A DNA stretch of 64,000 bases from Mucilaginibacter sp. PAMB04168. Lineage in GTDB: Bacteria > Bacteroidota > Bacteroidia > Sphingobacteriales > Sphingobacteriaceae. The stretch lies in assembly GCF_039634365.2 (NCBI RefSeq), contig NZ_CP155079.2, forward strand, positions 4,898,001 to 4,962,000, read 5' to 3'. The notes below the pieces were generated by a model. That model was not told where the DNA came from. It searched no databases and saw nothing but the letters and a program-made list of their open reading frames with translations. Below are positions 36,497 through 44,687 of this stretch, piece after piece. Every line of letters begins with the position of its first letter. Within the stretch, counting starts at the first letter, position 1. The translations under genes were made by a program, and so were the position numbers.

Positions 36497-37388
36497 ACCG
36501 CTCAAACTCCAAACTGTCACCTTTAAAGGCGTCAAAATCAACTGCATGGTTAATACCGTTTACACGGGCAGTCTCTGAATGTTGCCAAAACCACCAGTTG
36601 GTGTTTTTTCCGGCTTTGAGTTCCTCACGGTTGTAATGGGCAATCCACAGGCGGTAATCGTCAAAATAACCGTCCAGGTAATCCTTGTAAAAACTCAAGC
36701 CGGTATATATAATGGGCTTTACATGCGTTTTAGCTCGTACATGGTCTAAAAATTCCTTAAGCTGCTTGCGCATCTCAGCAGGTGCCACACCGTCTAAGCG
36801 TTCAATATCTACTACAGCGGGTAGGTCTCCGGTTTCCAGCTTAACATTTTGCAAAAAAAAGCGCGCCTGCCACTGCCCGCTTTTTTTAGGTCTGAAAAAG
36901 TGATAAGCGCCGCAGCGTATACCCGCCTTTGCCGCCTCGCGCCAGTTACGCTTAAAGTACGGATCAACCGTTAGCAAGCCCTCTGTAGCTTTAATAAATG
37001 CAAAGCTGATATGTACGCTATCTTCTTCCATAGCTTTTACCTTAGGCCAGTTAATCTTACCCTGTGCATAAGATACATCAATGCCATGTATATGATAGCG
37101 TGTAGGTATGCGTATGCCAAAACTTTTATAGGTGCGGTAATGCGGCGAGGCCCCTATATTACGTATCCACTGCCAGGTAGATGAGAAAAAACCAGCTACA
37201 TAACCATAGTAAAACGGCGAAAGCAAAACAAGCAATGCGCCTGCAGCAATCAGTTTCCAGGGGATGGCCGGGCCCTGCTGTGCCTTTTTATTAGACCGGG
37301 GCTTAGCCGGCTTTTTAGCTTTAACAGTCGGCTTGGGGTTCACGGTTCTTGTCCTTTTACCAGGCGCAGGCAATTTATCGGGCGTCAC
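36483..37388 (-). CDS. Membrane-anchored GH25 lysozyme
   Basis: A 301-residue protein: a basic Pro/Lys-rich N-terminal tail (1-42), one membrane helix (about 46-66), then a GH25 domain (about 98-300). Active-site residues are present: IHGIDVSYAQGKINW (Asp), FAFIKATEG (Glu), YHFFRP and PAVVDIER (Asp-Glu pair), and WFWQHSE. GH25 enzymes cut beta-1,4 bonds of peptidoglycan. The anchor would place it on the periplasmic side of the inner membrane, suggesting housekeeping murein turnover rather than attack on other cells. A TAnnTTTG element only 5 bp before the ATG suggests a very short leader. Confidence 0.93.
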   Translation of the reverse strand: MTPDKLPAPGKRTRTVNPKPTVKAKKPAKPRSNKKAQQGPAIPWKLIAAGALLVLLSPFYYGYVAGFFSSTWQWIRNIGASPHYRTYKSFGIRIPTRYHIHGIDVSYAQGKINWPKVKAMEEDSVHISFAFIKATEGLLTVDPYFKRNWREAAKAGIRCGAYHFFRPKKSGQWQARFFLQNVKLETGDLPAVVDIERLDGVAPAEMRKQLKEFLDHVRAKTHVKPIIYTGLSFYKDYLDGYFDDYRLWIAHYNREELKAGKNTNWWFWQHSETARVNGINHAVDFDAFKGDSLEFERFMVQ

Positions 37389-37392
37389 GCTG

Positions 37393-37400
37393 CAAAGTTA
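37393..37400 (-). promoter_or_regulatory. Possible -7 promoter element for GH25
   Basis: Read on the minus strand this is TAACTTTG, an exact TAnnTTTG match. Its G is 5 bp before the GH25 ATG, so transcription would start at or next to the start codon: either a leaderless mRNA, a later translation start, or a chance match. Confidence 0.4.
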
Positions 37401-37558
37401 GCAGGTGTCGGTGGTATTGGCAATGATTATCATTCATATTTACGATGGCAGCAGTTACATCAAGGCTTTGCCTAAACTTTATGATTTGCGCCGTGTTGAT
37501 ATTATGCAAGCCGGAGTGTAAACTACCGACACCTTTATTTTACCTAAGCAATACACCC

Positions 37559-39643
37559 ATGAAAAGCAAGATAGCTGATACCCTGGATAAGATTACCCAA
37601 TCAAACACCACCCAGGAGGAAAAGATAGACACAAAAGCGCTGCTAAAGCATGCACCCGAAACGCCTATACCCACCGGGTTAAAGCCTATGCTTGCCACCC
37701 TTGTAGATAAACCTTTTGATGACGCTGACTGGCAGTACGAGGTAAAGTGGGACGGTTTCCGTACGCTGGCTTTTATACAGCAAGGTGAGGTGGAACTGCT
37801 ATCGCGAAACAATAAAAGCTTTAGCGATAAGTTTTACCCCATCCATCACCTGATGCAAGCGTGGAAAATGAACGTAGTGCTCGACGGTGAAATACTGGTG
37901 CTGAACGAAAAAGGTATATCCGAATTTGGCGAGTTGCAAAACTGGCGCAGCGAGGCTGATGGCGCTTTGGTTTACTACGTATTTGACCTGCTTTGGTACG
38001 AGGGTAAGAACCTGATGGAGCTACCTCTTTTTCAACGCCAGGCGATACTTAAAGACATTTTGCCAAAAGGCGACGACCGCGTGCGTATTGGGCAGGTATT
38101 TACAGCCAAAGGCACCTCTTTTTATCAAGATGCTGAAAAACTGCAGTTGGAGGGCATTATGGCCAAGCGAAGAAGCAGCACTTATACGCCTGACTTACGC
38201 TCACAAGACTGGCTAAAAATTAAAGTACACCAACGGCAGGAAGTTGTTATAGCTGGCTATACCAAAAATGAAGGCACATCCAAGCTGTTCAGTTCCCTTT
38301 TACTAGGAGTTTATGAAAAGGGCGAGCTGCAATTTGTGGGCAAGGTAGGTACCGGTTTTACTAAGAAAGTACAGGAAGAATTGATAGCGTTGTTTAAGCC
38401 CTATTTAACAAAGAAAAGCGCTTTCAAAGTAGTTCCGGATATCAATAAGCCTTCGCGTTTCAGACCCGATCCGCCCAAAGCAGAGGCTTTCTGGTTAAAG
38501 CCCGAATTGGTGGGTGAGGTTGCTTTTACTGAGATTACCAGCGATGGCATTTTCAGGCAGCCATCTTTTCAGGGGATGCGATCGGACAAGAAAGCGATTG
38601 AAATTGTGCGTGAGGTGGCCCAACCTACCGCCAAGGCAGTTAAAGTAACGGCCATTACCGCAAGTGAGGCTTTTGCCGGTGCGCTTACCCCGCCCGAGGT
38701 TAGAGAAAGAAGAACACTGCTCAACCCTACTAATGATAGCCAGGTACGGCCGGTTTGCGGTCATGATATTAAGTTTGGTAACCTAAGCAAAGTTTACTGG
38801 CCCGAAGATGGCGTTACCAAAAGAGATATGCTCAACTATTATTACCAGATAGCCGATTATATACTTCCTTACCTAAAAGATAGGCCTTTATCGCTTAACC
38901 GTTTCCCTAATGGCATACACGGCACCAGTTTTTACCAAAAAAACGTTAAAGGAAAAGCGCCCGAGTGGGCACAGACTTTTCCGTACACCACCAGCGATGG
39001 CCAGCATAAAGAGTTTTTGGTGGGAAATGATGAAGACACGCTACTATGGGCTGCCACCTCTGGCTGTATCGAGATGAACCCCTGGTTCAGCAGAACACAT
39101 TCGCCCGATAATCCCGATTATTGCGTGATTGACCTTGACCCTGATAAGAACACCTTTGAGCAGGTAATAGAAGCGGCTATTGAAGTAAAAAAAGTGCTTG
39201 ACGCGCTTGGCGTACCCACCTTTCCAAAAACCTCCGGCTCTACTGGCCTGCATATTTATATACCCCTGGGCGCTAAGTATACTTATGACGAATCGCAGGA
39301 CTTTGCTCGCAAACTGGTACATGTAGTGAATAAACAACTGCCCGACTTTACCAGCGTGGAGCGCATCATTGCGCACCGCAACGGCAAAATGTACCTTGAT
39401 TTCTTACAAAACAGGCCCGGAGCTACCATAGCCGGACCATATTCCTTAAGGCCTAAAATTGGTGCTACGGTATCTATGCCGCTTCATTGGGACGAGGTTA
39501 AACCAGGCCTTACCATGCGCGATTTTACCATATTTAACACTGTAGAACGCTTAAAAACTGAAGGCGATTTGTTTAAAGCTGTTTTAGGTGAAGGTATTGA
39601 CTTAGAGAGAACCCTGAAAAAAGCAGAATCCCTATTCTCTTAA
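37559..39643 (+). CDS. ligD: DNA ligase D, ligase-polymerase form
   Basis: A 694-residue NHEJ protein from the Met at 37559. An in-frame ATG at 37445 adds 38 residues of poor character and is rejected. An ATP-dependent ligase domain (about 40-330) has Lys63 in YEVKWDGFRTL as the adenylated residue, DGEILVLNE and the C-terminal OB fold. A primase-polymerase domain (about 395-694) has DLDPDK (metal Asp pair near 525-527), SGSTGLHIYIPL and the KMYLDFLQN segment. The phosphoesterase domain found in Pseudomonas LigD is absent. No ku gene is in the window. It repairs double-strand breaks with Ku, probably in non-growing cells. Confidence 0.95.
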   Translation: MKSKIADTLDKITQSNTTQEEKIDTKALLKHAPETPIPTGLKPMLATLVDKPFDDADWQYEVKWDGFRTLAFIQQGEVELLSRNNKSFSDKFYPIHHLMQAWKMNVVLDGEILVLNEKGISEFGELQNWRSEADGALVYYVFDLLWYEGKNLMELPLFQRQAILKDILPKGDDRVRIGQVFTAKGTSFYQDAEKLQLEGIMAKRRSSTYTPDLRSQDWLKIKVHQRQEVVIAGYTKNEGTSKLFSSLLLGVYEKGELQFVGKVGTGFTKKVQEELIALFKPYLTKKSAFKVVPDINKPSRFRPDPPKAEAFWLKPELVGEVAFTEITSDGIFRQPSFQGMRSDKKAIEIVREVAQPTAKAVKVTAITASEAFAGALTPPEVRERRTLLNPTNDSQVRPVCGHDIKFGNLSKVYWPEDGVTKRDMLNYYYQIADYILPYLKDRPLSLNRFPNGIHGTSFYQKNVKGKAPEWAQTFPYTTSDGQHKEFLVGNDEDTLLWAATSGCIEMNPWFSRTHSPDNPDYCVIDLDPDKNTFEQVIEAAIEVKKVLDALGVPTFPKTSGSTGLHIYIPLGAKYTYDESQDFARKLVHVVNKQLPDFTSVERIIAHRNGKMYLDFLQNRPGATIAGPYSLRPKIGATVSMPLHWDEVKPGLTMRDFTIFNTVERLKTEGDLFKAVLGEGIDLERTLKKAESLFS

Positions 39644-39659
39644 AAACTCAACATTTATT

Positions 39660-39699
39660 TAGACCACCCGGCTTTAACATTTTTAAGCCGGGTGGTCTA
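39660..39699 (+). terminator. Hairpin terminator after ligD
   Basis: A perfect 15-bp inverted repeat (39660-39674 with 39685-39699), rich in GC, with a 10-nt loop, lies 16 bp after the ligD stop. The following T-run is short and interrupted. Confidence 0.75.
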
Positions 39700-39925
39700 T
39701 TTATGGCTAATGTTTACATTTACAGCGCATAAGCATCAAACTTTATTAATAATATTGAGTAGTACTGTCTAAATCATGTTTAACGCTTACTTAAAGCATT
39801 GTTACTAGTATTTAATATCTATAATAGCCCGATTAAAATAAAATAACTTAAGCCAAGCACTTGCGTATAACGAAATAAATTTACTATTTTAGGATTCCCT
39901 ATTGATATTAAACTGATTTGATTAG

Positions 39926-41194
39926 ATGCGCAAAATAGCTTTACTCGCGCTGGTAGTCTTATTTGCTGCCAGTTGTAAAAAAGAAACAGCCAATACACCC
40001 TTAAACGAGAGCAATACTATTGAATTAGGCACAACACCGGCACCCCAACAAATGCCGTCGGCACTACCTAAGCGAGTTGGATTTGGTGTCGAAAACGATA
40101 TTTCTCAAACTAGTCAGATTATTCAAGAAAGCGACTACCGGTACCATTACTTAGCTGGCGACATTTTTTCGAATGGCTGGGCCAGCTGGAACTCACCAAC
40201 GGGCGAATGGGCCCGAACTTTTTTAAATCAAACCCGCCAAATGGGCAAAATGCCTATATTTTCATATTACAACATTGTTCCAGCTAAAGGGCGTTTTGAG
40301 GATCCAGGCTTTACAAACCTGAACGATGCTGAGGTAATGAACAAGTACTTTGATGACTGGAAGCTATTATTAAAAATATGCAGAGAATATGGCGGACCGG
40401 TTATTATCCATTACGAACCCGATCTGTTGGGTTACATGCAAATGTTTAAAAACGATGCAGCTAAAAGCACCATTAAGGTAAGCGAAAGCAATTATCCAGA
40501 CGTAAAAGCCTTTACCAATGATGCCAGAGGACTTGCACAAGCTATTGTAAGCATGCGCGATAAATATGCACCTAATGTGATGTTAGGGTGGCATGCCTCG
40601 CAGTGGGCAACTGGCCAGGATTTAATTAAAGGCAAAAACAACCCTGAGCAATTAGCTGCACAAACGGCTGCTTATTATAAATCTTTAAACGCACATTTTG
40701 ATCTCATTTTTGCTGAATTTTCTGACCGTGATTCTGGCTATGATGAGTTTGTAGGTGGCAAGGGTAACACGCTTTGGTCTACCCAAGCTAATTCATCTAA
40801 TGGCAACCTGAGTGATTTTGATCGCTTTCAGCGCTACTTAAAAAGACTAAACTTTGATACCGGCCAAAAAATTATGCTGTGGCAAATACCTATCGGTAAC
40901 ACGCTAACCAAAACCTGTAACAATACTAACGGCCATTATAAAGATAACCGCTCTGAATACTTTTTGCAGCCGGTATTAACTAATGGCAATATGGATAAAA
41001 TTAGCCAGTACGCACAGGCCGGTGTAATAGGATTTTTATTTGGCCGCGGCGCCAGCGGATGCACCAGTTACCTTGACCAGAAAAACGACGGTATAACCGG
41101 CAGCAACGAAAGCGCCGATGACGACGGAGGCTACCTCCGCAATGCTGTTAAAGCGTATTATCAAAAAGGAGCCATAGGCATAGCTGCACAGTAA
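39926..41194 (+). CDS. Lipoprotein of unknown function, possibly a TIM-barrel glycoside hydrolase
   Basis: A 422-residue lipoprotein (lipobox AASC, Cys17) followed by a 30-residue flexible linker. I do not recognise a family. From residue 50 the pattern is that of a (beta/alpha)8 barrel: RVGFGVENDI, PIFSYYNIVP, GPVIIHYEPDLLGY with Glu164, VMLGWHASQWA and DLIFAEFSDRDSGY with Glu264. Two acids about 100 residues apart at strand ends fit the acid/base and nucleophile of clan GH-A enzymes. KIMLWQIPIGN and GVIGFLFGRGASGC near the end look like later barrel strands. Transcribed alone, with a structured element right after its stop. Confidence 0.7.
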   Translation: MRKIALLALVVLFAASCKKETANTPLNESNTIELGTTPAPQQMPSALPKRVGFGVENDISQTSQIIQESDYRYHYLAGDIFSNGWASWNSPTGEWARTFLNQTRQMGKMPIFSYYNIVPAKGRFEDPGFTNLNDAEVMNKYFDDWKLLLKICREYGGPVIIHYEPDLLGYMQMFKNDAAKSTIKVSESNYPDVKAFTNDARGLAQAIVSMRDKYAPNVMLGWHASQWATGQDLIKGKNNPEQLAAQTAAYYKSLNAHFDLIFAEFSDRDSGYDEFVGGKGNTLWSTQANSSNGNLSDFDRFQRYLKRLNFDTGQKIMLWQIPIGNTLTKTCNNTNGHYKDNRSEYFLQPVLTNGNMDKISQYAQAGVIGFLFGRGASGCTSYLDQKNDGITGSNESADDDGGYLRNAVKAYYQKGAIGIAAQ

Positions 41195-41313
41195 AGAGAG
41201 GCGGTGTTTATCGGCTTAAATCTATAGATATTTGCTTAGCAAAATCACCTTCCGAAGGTTCGAACAGGTATGACGAATAAAAGCGAAAGCACGTCGTCTG
41301 CCTCTCTGTTTTT
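41195..41313 (+). ncRNA. Candidate structured 3' element or small RNA
   Basis: Starting at the base after the stop codon of the lipoprotein gene, AGAGAGGC (41195-41202) pairs perfectly with GCCTCTCT (41300-41307), followed by five T (41309-41313). Inside lie a 5-bp hairpin (41247-41259), a GCGAAAGC GNRA-type mini-hairpin (41283-41290) and an ATCTATAGAT palindrome near 41218-41227. It may be a large terminator, an mRNA 3' element or a processed sRNA. No known RNA family is recognised. Confidence 0.35.
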
Positions 41314-41369
41314 GATAACAAGGCTTGCAGAGTGTGAATGGAATGGCACTTTGGCGTCTACGTGTGAGG

Positions 41370-42248
41370 CTAGTGCCTGGCTCGGCGCTTTAAAACGCCG
41401 CCCGCTGCTTCTTTAATGGTACTGGTAAATACAAAGGCTTTGTCGTCTATCTCATGCACCATATTGCGGAGGCGTCTTACCTCCAGGCGGGTTACTACCG
41501 TAAATACAATATCTACAGGCTGGCTAATATCAAAGCTTTCTTTCAAAAAGCCCCGTTCGCCTTTATAAACGGTAATACCGCGCCCTAACTCCATCACCAG
41601 CCGCTGTTTAACCATTTCGCTCTGGCTCGATATAATGGTAACACCAGTGTATTCTTCCAAACCTTCAATCACAAAGTTAATAGTGCGCGATGCTGTATAA
41701 TACGTAAGTATAGAATACAAAGCAGTAGGCAATCCCAGTTCTAACGCCGCTATAAGGAAAATGACAATGTTTATACCCAGGATAATTTCGCTGATGGTAA
41801 AGCTGATGCGCTTACCTGTATACAAGGCCAACACTTCGATACCATCAAGTGCGCAACCCCCACGCATGGCCAAACCTACGCCTATACCCATAAATACGCC
41901 GCCGAAAATAGAAACCAGCAATTTATCGGACGTAATTTGCGGATAAGGAATAAACTGCAGACATAACCCCAAGCCAATAACCGCAACAAGAGTTTTAAGG
42001 GCAAAATTGCGATTTACTTGAAAAGCGCCCATCACTATAAAGGGCAGGTTTACCAGCACAATCACATAGGCAATATTGAAATGGTACAGCTCGTGCAGCA
42101 GAAGAGATATGCCGGTTACGCCACCATCAAAAAATTTATTAGGAACCAAAAAGCCTTTTAATGCAAATCCGCAAAATAAAATACCGGCTACAGTATAAAG
42201 AGAGTCTGTAAGCCAATGCGGTAAATTCAAACCTTTCATGTCTCGCAA
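41370..42248 (-). CDS. YitT-family membrane protein with DUF2179 domain
   Basis: A 292-residue inner-membrane protein with about five or six helices (about 15-200), including LKGFLVPNKFFDGGVTGISLLLHEL and GVGLAMRGGCALDGIEVLALY, the paired half-repeats of the YitT/DUF161 family. A soluble C-terminal DUF2179 domain (about 215-280) has ISSQSEMVKQRL, GRGITVYKGERGF and VVTRLEVRRLRNMV. The function of the family is not established. It begins 2 bp after the stop of the HD-domain gene and is surely co-transcribed with it. Confidence 0.92.
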   Translation of the reverse strand: MRDMKGLNLPHWLTDSLYTVAGILFCGFALKGFLVPNKFFDGGVTGISLLLHELYHFNIAYVIVLVNLPFIVMGAFQVNRNFALKTLVAVIGLGLCLQFIPYPQITSDKLLVSIFGGVFMGIGVGLAMRGGCALDGIEVLALYTGKRISFTISEIILGINIVIFLIAALELGLPTALYSILTYYTASRTINFVIEGLEEYTGVTIISSQSEMVKQRLVMELGRGITVYKGERGFLKESFDISQPVDIVFTVVTRLEVRRLRNMVHEIDDKAFVFTSTIKEAAGGVLKRRARH

Positions 42249-42250
42249 AC

Positions 42251-42874
42251 TTACTTATTATTTAACTTAAGTGCCATTAAATGCCTGTCTTTTTGAGCCT
42301 GGCGGGTATTAATTGCAGTATTTGTAAAATAATGATGATTTCCTAAAAAGCGTATCTGCAGTTTATTCCATTCATTGCGGGTACTTATTACACCTAATGT
42401 GCATAACTCCGCAAAAAGCTTCTCCCCTATGGCAAAGAAATCGTTGCGGCCTAAATAATCCAGATCGGCATCGGCCAATATCATCTCCAACTTGTTTTGC
42501 GGCAATTGCGGAATGCGGGTAGCCCTAATCATGCCACAAATACGGTCAATCTCCTGGCCCGTATAATTAAAGCCTGGTAATACGGTCAGTGCTATTCTGC
42601 AGGAGGTTTCTTCATGCTGATTGGGGCCTTCTAAAAAGCCGGCATCATGGTACCATGCCGCTGTAAGCAGCAGTTTCATCTCGTATTCCGTTAAGCCTTC
42701 CTGTGCACCAATCTCAGCGGCTGCATGATATACATCTTGCGTGTGCTCAACGCTATGATAATAGAAGTGATGGGGCAACTCGCGCTGTAGCTTTTGAAGA
42801 ATATAGGTGCCGGCGGGCTCAAACTGCATGTGTTGATCGTAATTGTTGCAGGCTAATATAAATACTTCGAACAA
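42251..42874 (-). CDS. HD-domain phosphohydrolase-like protein
   Basis: A 207-residue soluble protein with the HD fold: His44 in HSVEHTQDVY, His76-Asp77 in AAWYHDAGFLEG, and a later Asp in ILADADLDYLG. This is the metal-binding H...HD...D set of HD phosphohydrolases and phosphodiesterases. A start at Met16 (MQFEPAGTYIL) is possible and would give 192 residues. Substrate is unknown. It precedes a YitT-type membrane gene by 2 bp. Confidence 0.85.
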   Translation of the reverse strand: MFEVFILACNNYDQHMQFEPAGTYILQKLQRELPHHFYYHSVEHTQDVYHAAAEIGAQEGLTEYEMKLLLTAAWYHDAGFLEGPNQHEETSCRIALTVLPGFNYTGQEIDRICGMIRATRIPQLPQNKLEMILADADLDYLGRNDFFAIGEKLFAELCTLGVISTRNEWNKLQIRFLGNHHYFTNTAINTRQAQKDRHLMALKLNNK

Positions 42875-42966
42875 TCAACCAGCTATTATCCCCTTAAGTA
42901 ATATAATTTTCATTTGTAAGGCAAATAGCTATCTTTAAACCACAACTTAGAACCGTAATTGATTAT

Positions 42967-44271
42967 ATGCAGATTTTCCCCCTTCTGGCAGCTTTCCTTT
43001 TTCTGCGGCATGTAAAACGAGGGTTAAAAACCACAGATGTATTCCTTAAATGGACCGCTCTACTAACCACAACAGGATGGATTATAGTTGCTGTGTTTTT
43101 CGCCACAAAAAATTTGCTGGATGATTGGATAAATAACATCATAAGCGGTTTAATATTGCTTGGTTTGGTTTGGTATGCGCAAAATGAAGAGGATTTTAAA
43201 TCATTCAGAGCGTTTGCTTACTCACATGTTCCGCTTGGTGCACTATCTATAATATATGGGTTAGCCGAACTAATAGCGCCAGATTACAGCTGGCACAAAT
43301 ACTTGCAATTAGCCATATTAGGCGCGTTTTGTTGGATTTTTGGCCGGGCAGCCACCTTCAGAAAACAACAGAAAGAAGTGGAAGCCGTTACTGGTAAAAA
43401 CACGCAGTTGGAAATGCTGGTGGCCGAACGCACGGCCGAGCTTACGCGGCAAAAGAATGAGCTTCAGCAAACAGTTGATACGCTAAAAACCACCCAACAG
43501 CAATTAATTCAGGCCGAAAAGCTGGCCTCATTAGGTGAGCTTACAGCCGGTATAGCGCATGAGATACAAAACCCCTTAAACTTTGTAAACAATTTCTCTG
43601 AAGTTACCATCGAATTAATGGATGAACTGGAGGAAGAAATTACTAAAGGTGATAGCGAGGAGATTACAGCTATCGTTTCAGACATTAAGCAAAACCTGGG
43701 GAAAATAACCCACCACGGACACCGGGCCGATAGCATTGTGAAAGGCATGCTGCAGCACAGCCGGGCCAGCAACGGCCAAAAAGAACCTACCGATATTAAT
43801 GCACTGGCCGATGAGTACCTGCGCCTGGCTTACCATGGGCTTAGAGCCAAAGATAAAAGCTTTAATGCCGAGATGATTACGCAGTACCAGGAGGCACTAC
43901 CCAAAATAAGTGCAGTGCCGCAGGATGTTGGCCGTGTGCTGCTTAATTTGTACACCAACGCCTTTTATGCCATAAAGCAAAAAGCCGCACAACAAGGCCC
44001 TAACTTTAAGCCAACGGTGCAGGTAACAACATCGCTCATAGGTAACCGCATCTACGTATCGGTTAAGGATAACGGCACCGGTATACCCGAAGCTGTGAAA
44101 GGCAAAATTATGCAACCTTTTTTTACCACAAAGCCAACCGGCGAGGGTACCGGGCTGGGCTTATCCCTCAGCTATGACATTATAGTAAAAGGCCACGGCG
44201 GAAAGATTGACATTGATACGCAGGAAGGTGAATACACCGAATTTATAATTACCCTGCCTGTACAGGCATAA
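42967..44271 (+). CDS. Membrane histidine kinase
   Basis: A 434-residue sensor kinase: about four membrane helices (about 1-14, 27-47, 56-72, 85-130), a coiled coil (about 132-188), a HisKA-type dimerisation domain with phospho-acceptor His198 in GELTAGIAHEIQNPLNFVNNF, and a HATPase_c domain (about 300-432) with NLYTNAFYAI, VKDNGTGIP and GTGLGLSLSYDI. The family resembles NtrB/ATP-sensor kinases that use the E-x-Q-N-P box. The N-terminal membrane domain likely detects the input. Two receiver proteins follow directly, forming a phosphorelay operon. A near-consensus -7 element (TATCTTTA, 42930-42937) precedes it. Confidence 0.92.
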   Translation: MQIFPLLAAFLFLRHVKRGLKTTDVFLKWTALLTTTGWIIVAVFFATKNLLDDWINNIISGLILLGLVWYAQNEEDFKSFRAFAYSHVPLGALSIIYGLAELIAPDYSWHKYLQLAILGAFCWIFGRAATFRKQQKEVEAVTGKNTQLEMLVAERTAELTRQKNELQQTVDTLKTTQQQLIQAEKLASLGELTAGIAHEIQNPLNFVNNFSEVTIELMDELEEEITKGDSEEITAIVSDIKQNLGKITHHGHRADSIVKGMLQHSRASNGQKEPTDINALADEYLRLAYHGLRAKDKSFNAEMITQYQEALPKISAVPQDVGRVLLNLYTNAFYAIKQKAAQQGPNFKPTVQVTTSLIGNRIYVSVKDNGTGIPEAVKGKIMQPFFTTKPTGEGTGLGLSLSYDIIVKGHGGKIDIDTQEGEYTEFIITLPVQA

Positions 44272-44297
44272 CTTAAACTATTGATTATATTTGACTG

Positions 44298-44687
44298 ATG
44301 GCTATGAAAATTTTAGTTGTAGATGATGAGGCCGACGTACAGCCACTTTTTTTACAGCGTTTTCGCAAAGAAATTCGTAGTGGAGAGCTGGAGTTCGATT
44401 TTGCCCTGTCTGGGGAGCAGGCGCTTACTTACCTGCATAACAAACACTCCGAAGTTGTACTTATCCTTTCGGACATTAATATGCCGGGCATGAGCGGCAT
44501 TGAGCTACTTGGCCACATTAGACATGATTTTGCTAACCCGCCACCACCGCCGGTGGTAATGATGGTTACGGCTTATGGTGATGAGGAAAACCACCGCCAG
44601 GCCATGCAAAATGGCGCCAACGATTTTTTGACAAAGCCTCTCGATTTTAGTTTATTAAAAGAAAAACTTAAAAACTTTACTGCATAA
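44298..44687 (+). CDS. CheY-like single-domain response regulator
   Basis: A 129-residue receiver domain with no output domain. The acidic pocket is VVDDEAD (Asp9-Asp10), the phospho-acceptor Asp59 lies in LSDINMPGMSG, Thr is in VMMVTAYGD and Lys in NDFLTKPLDF. It lies 26 bp after the kinase gene, and its stop overlaps the next start by one base (TAATG). It may pass phosphate on, compete as a sink, or act by protein contact. Confidence 0.93.
   Translation: MAMKILVVDDEADVQPLFLQRFRKEIRSGELEFDFALSGEQALTYLHNKHSEVVLILSDINMPGMSGIELLGHIRHDFANPPPPPVVMMVTAYGDEENHRQAMQNGANDFLTKPLDFSLLKEKLKNFTA

Noticed and set aside
37445..37558. N-terminal extension of LigD from an upstream ATG
   Set aside because: The 38 extra residues are Cys-rich and hydrophobic and unlike LigD; the Met at 37559 fits the family.
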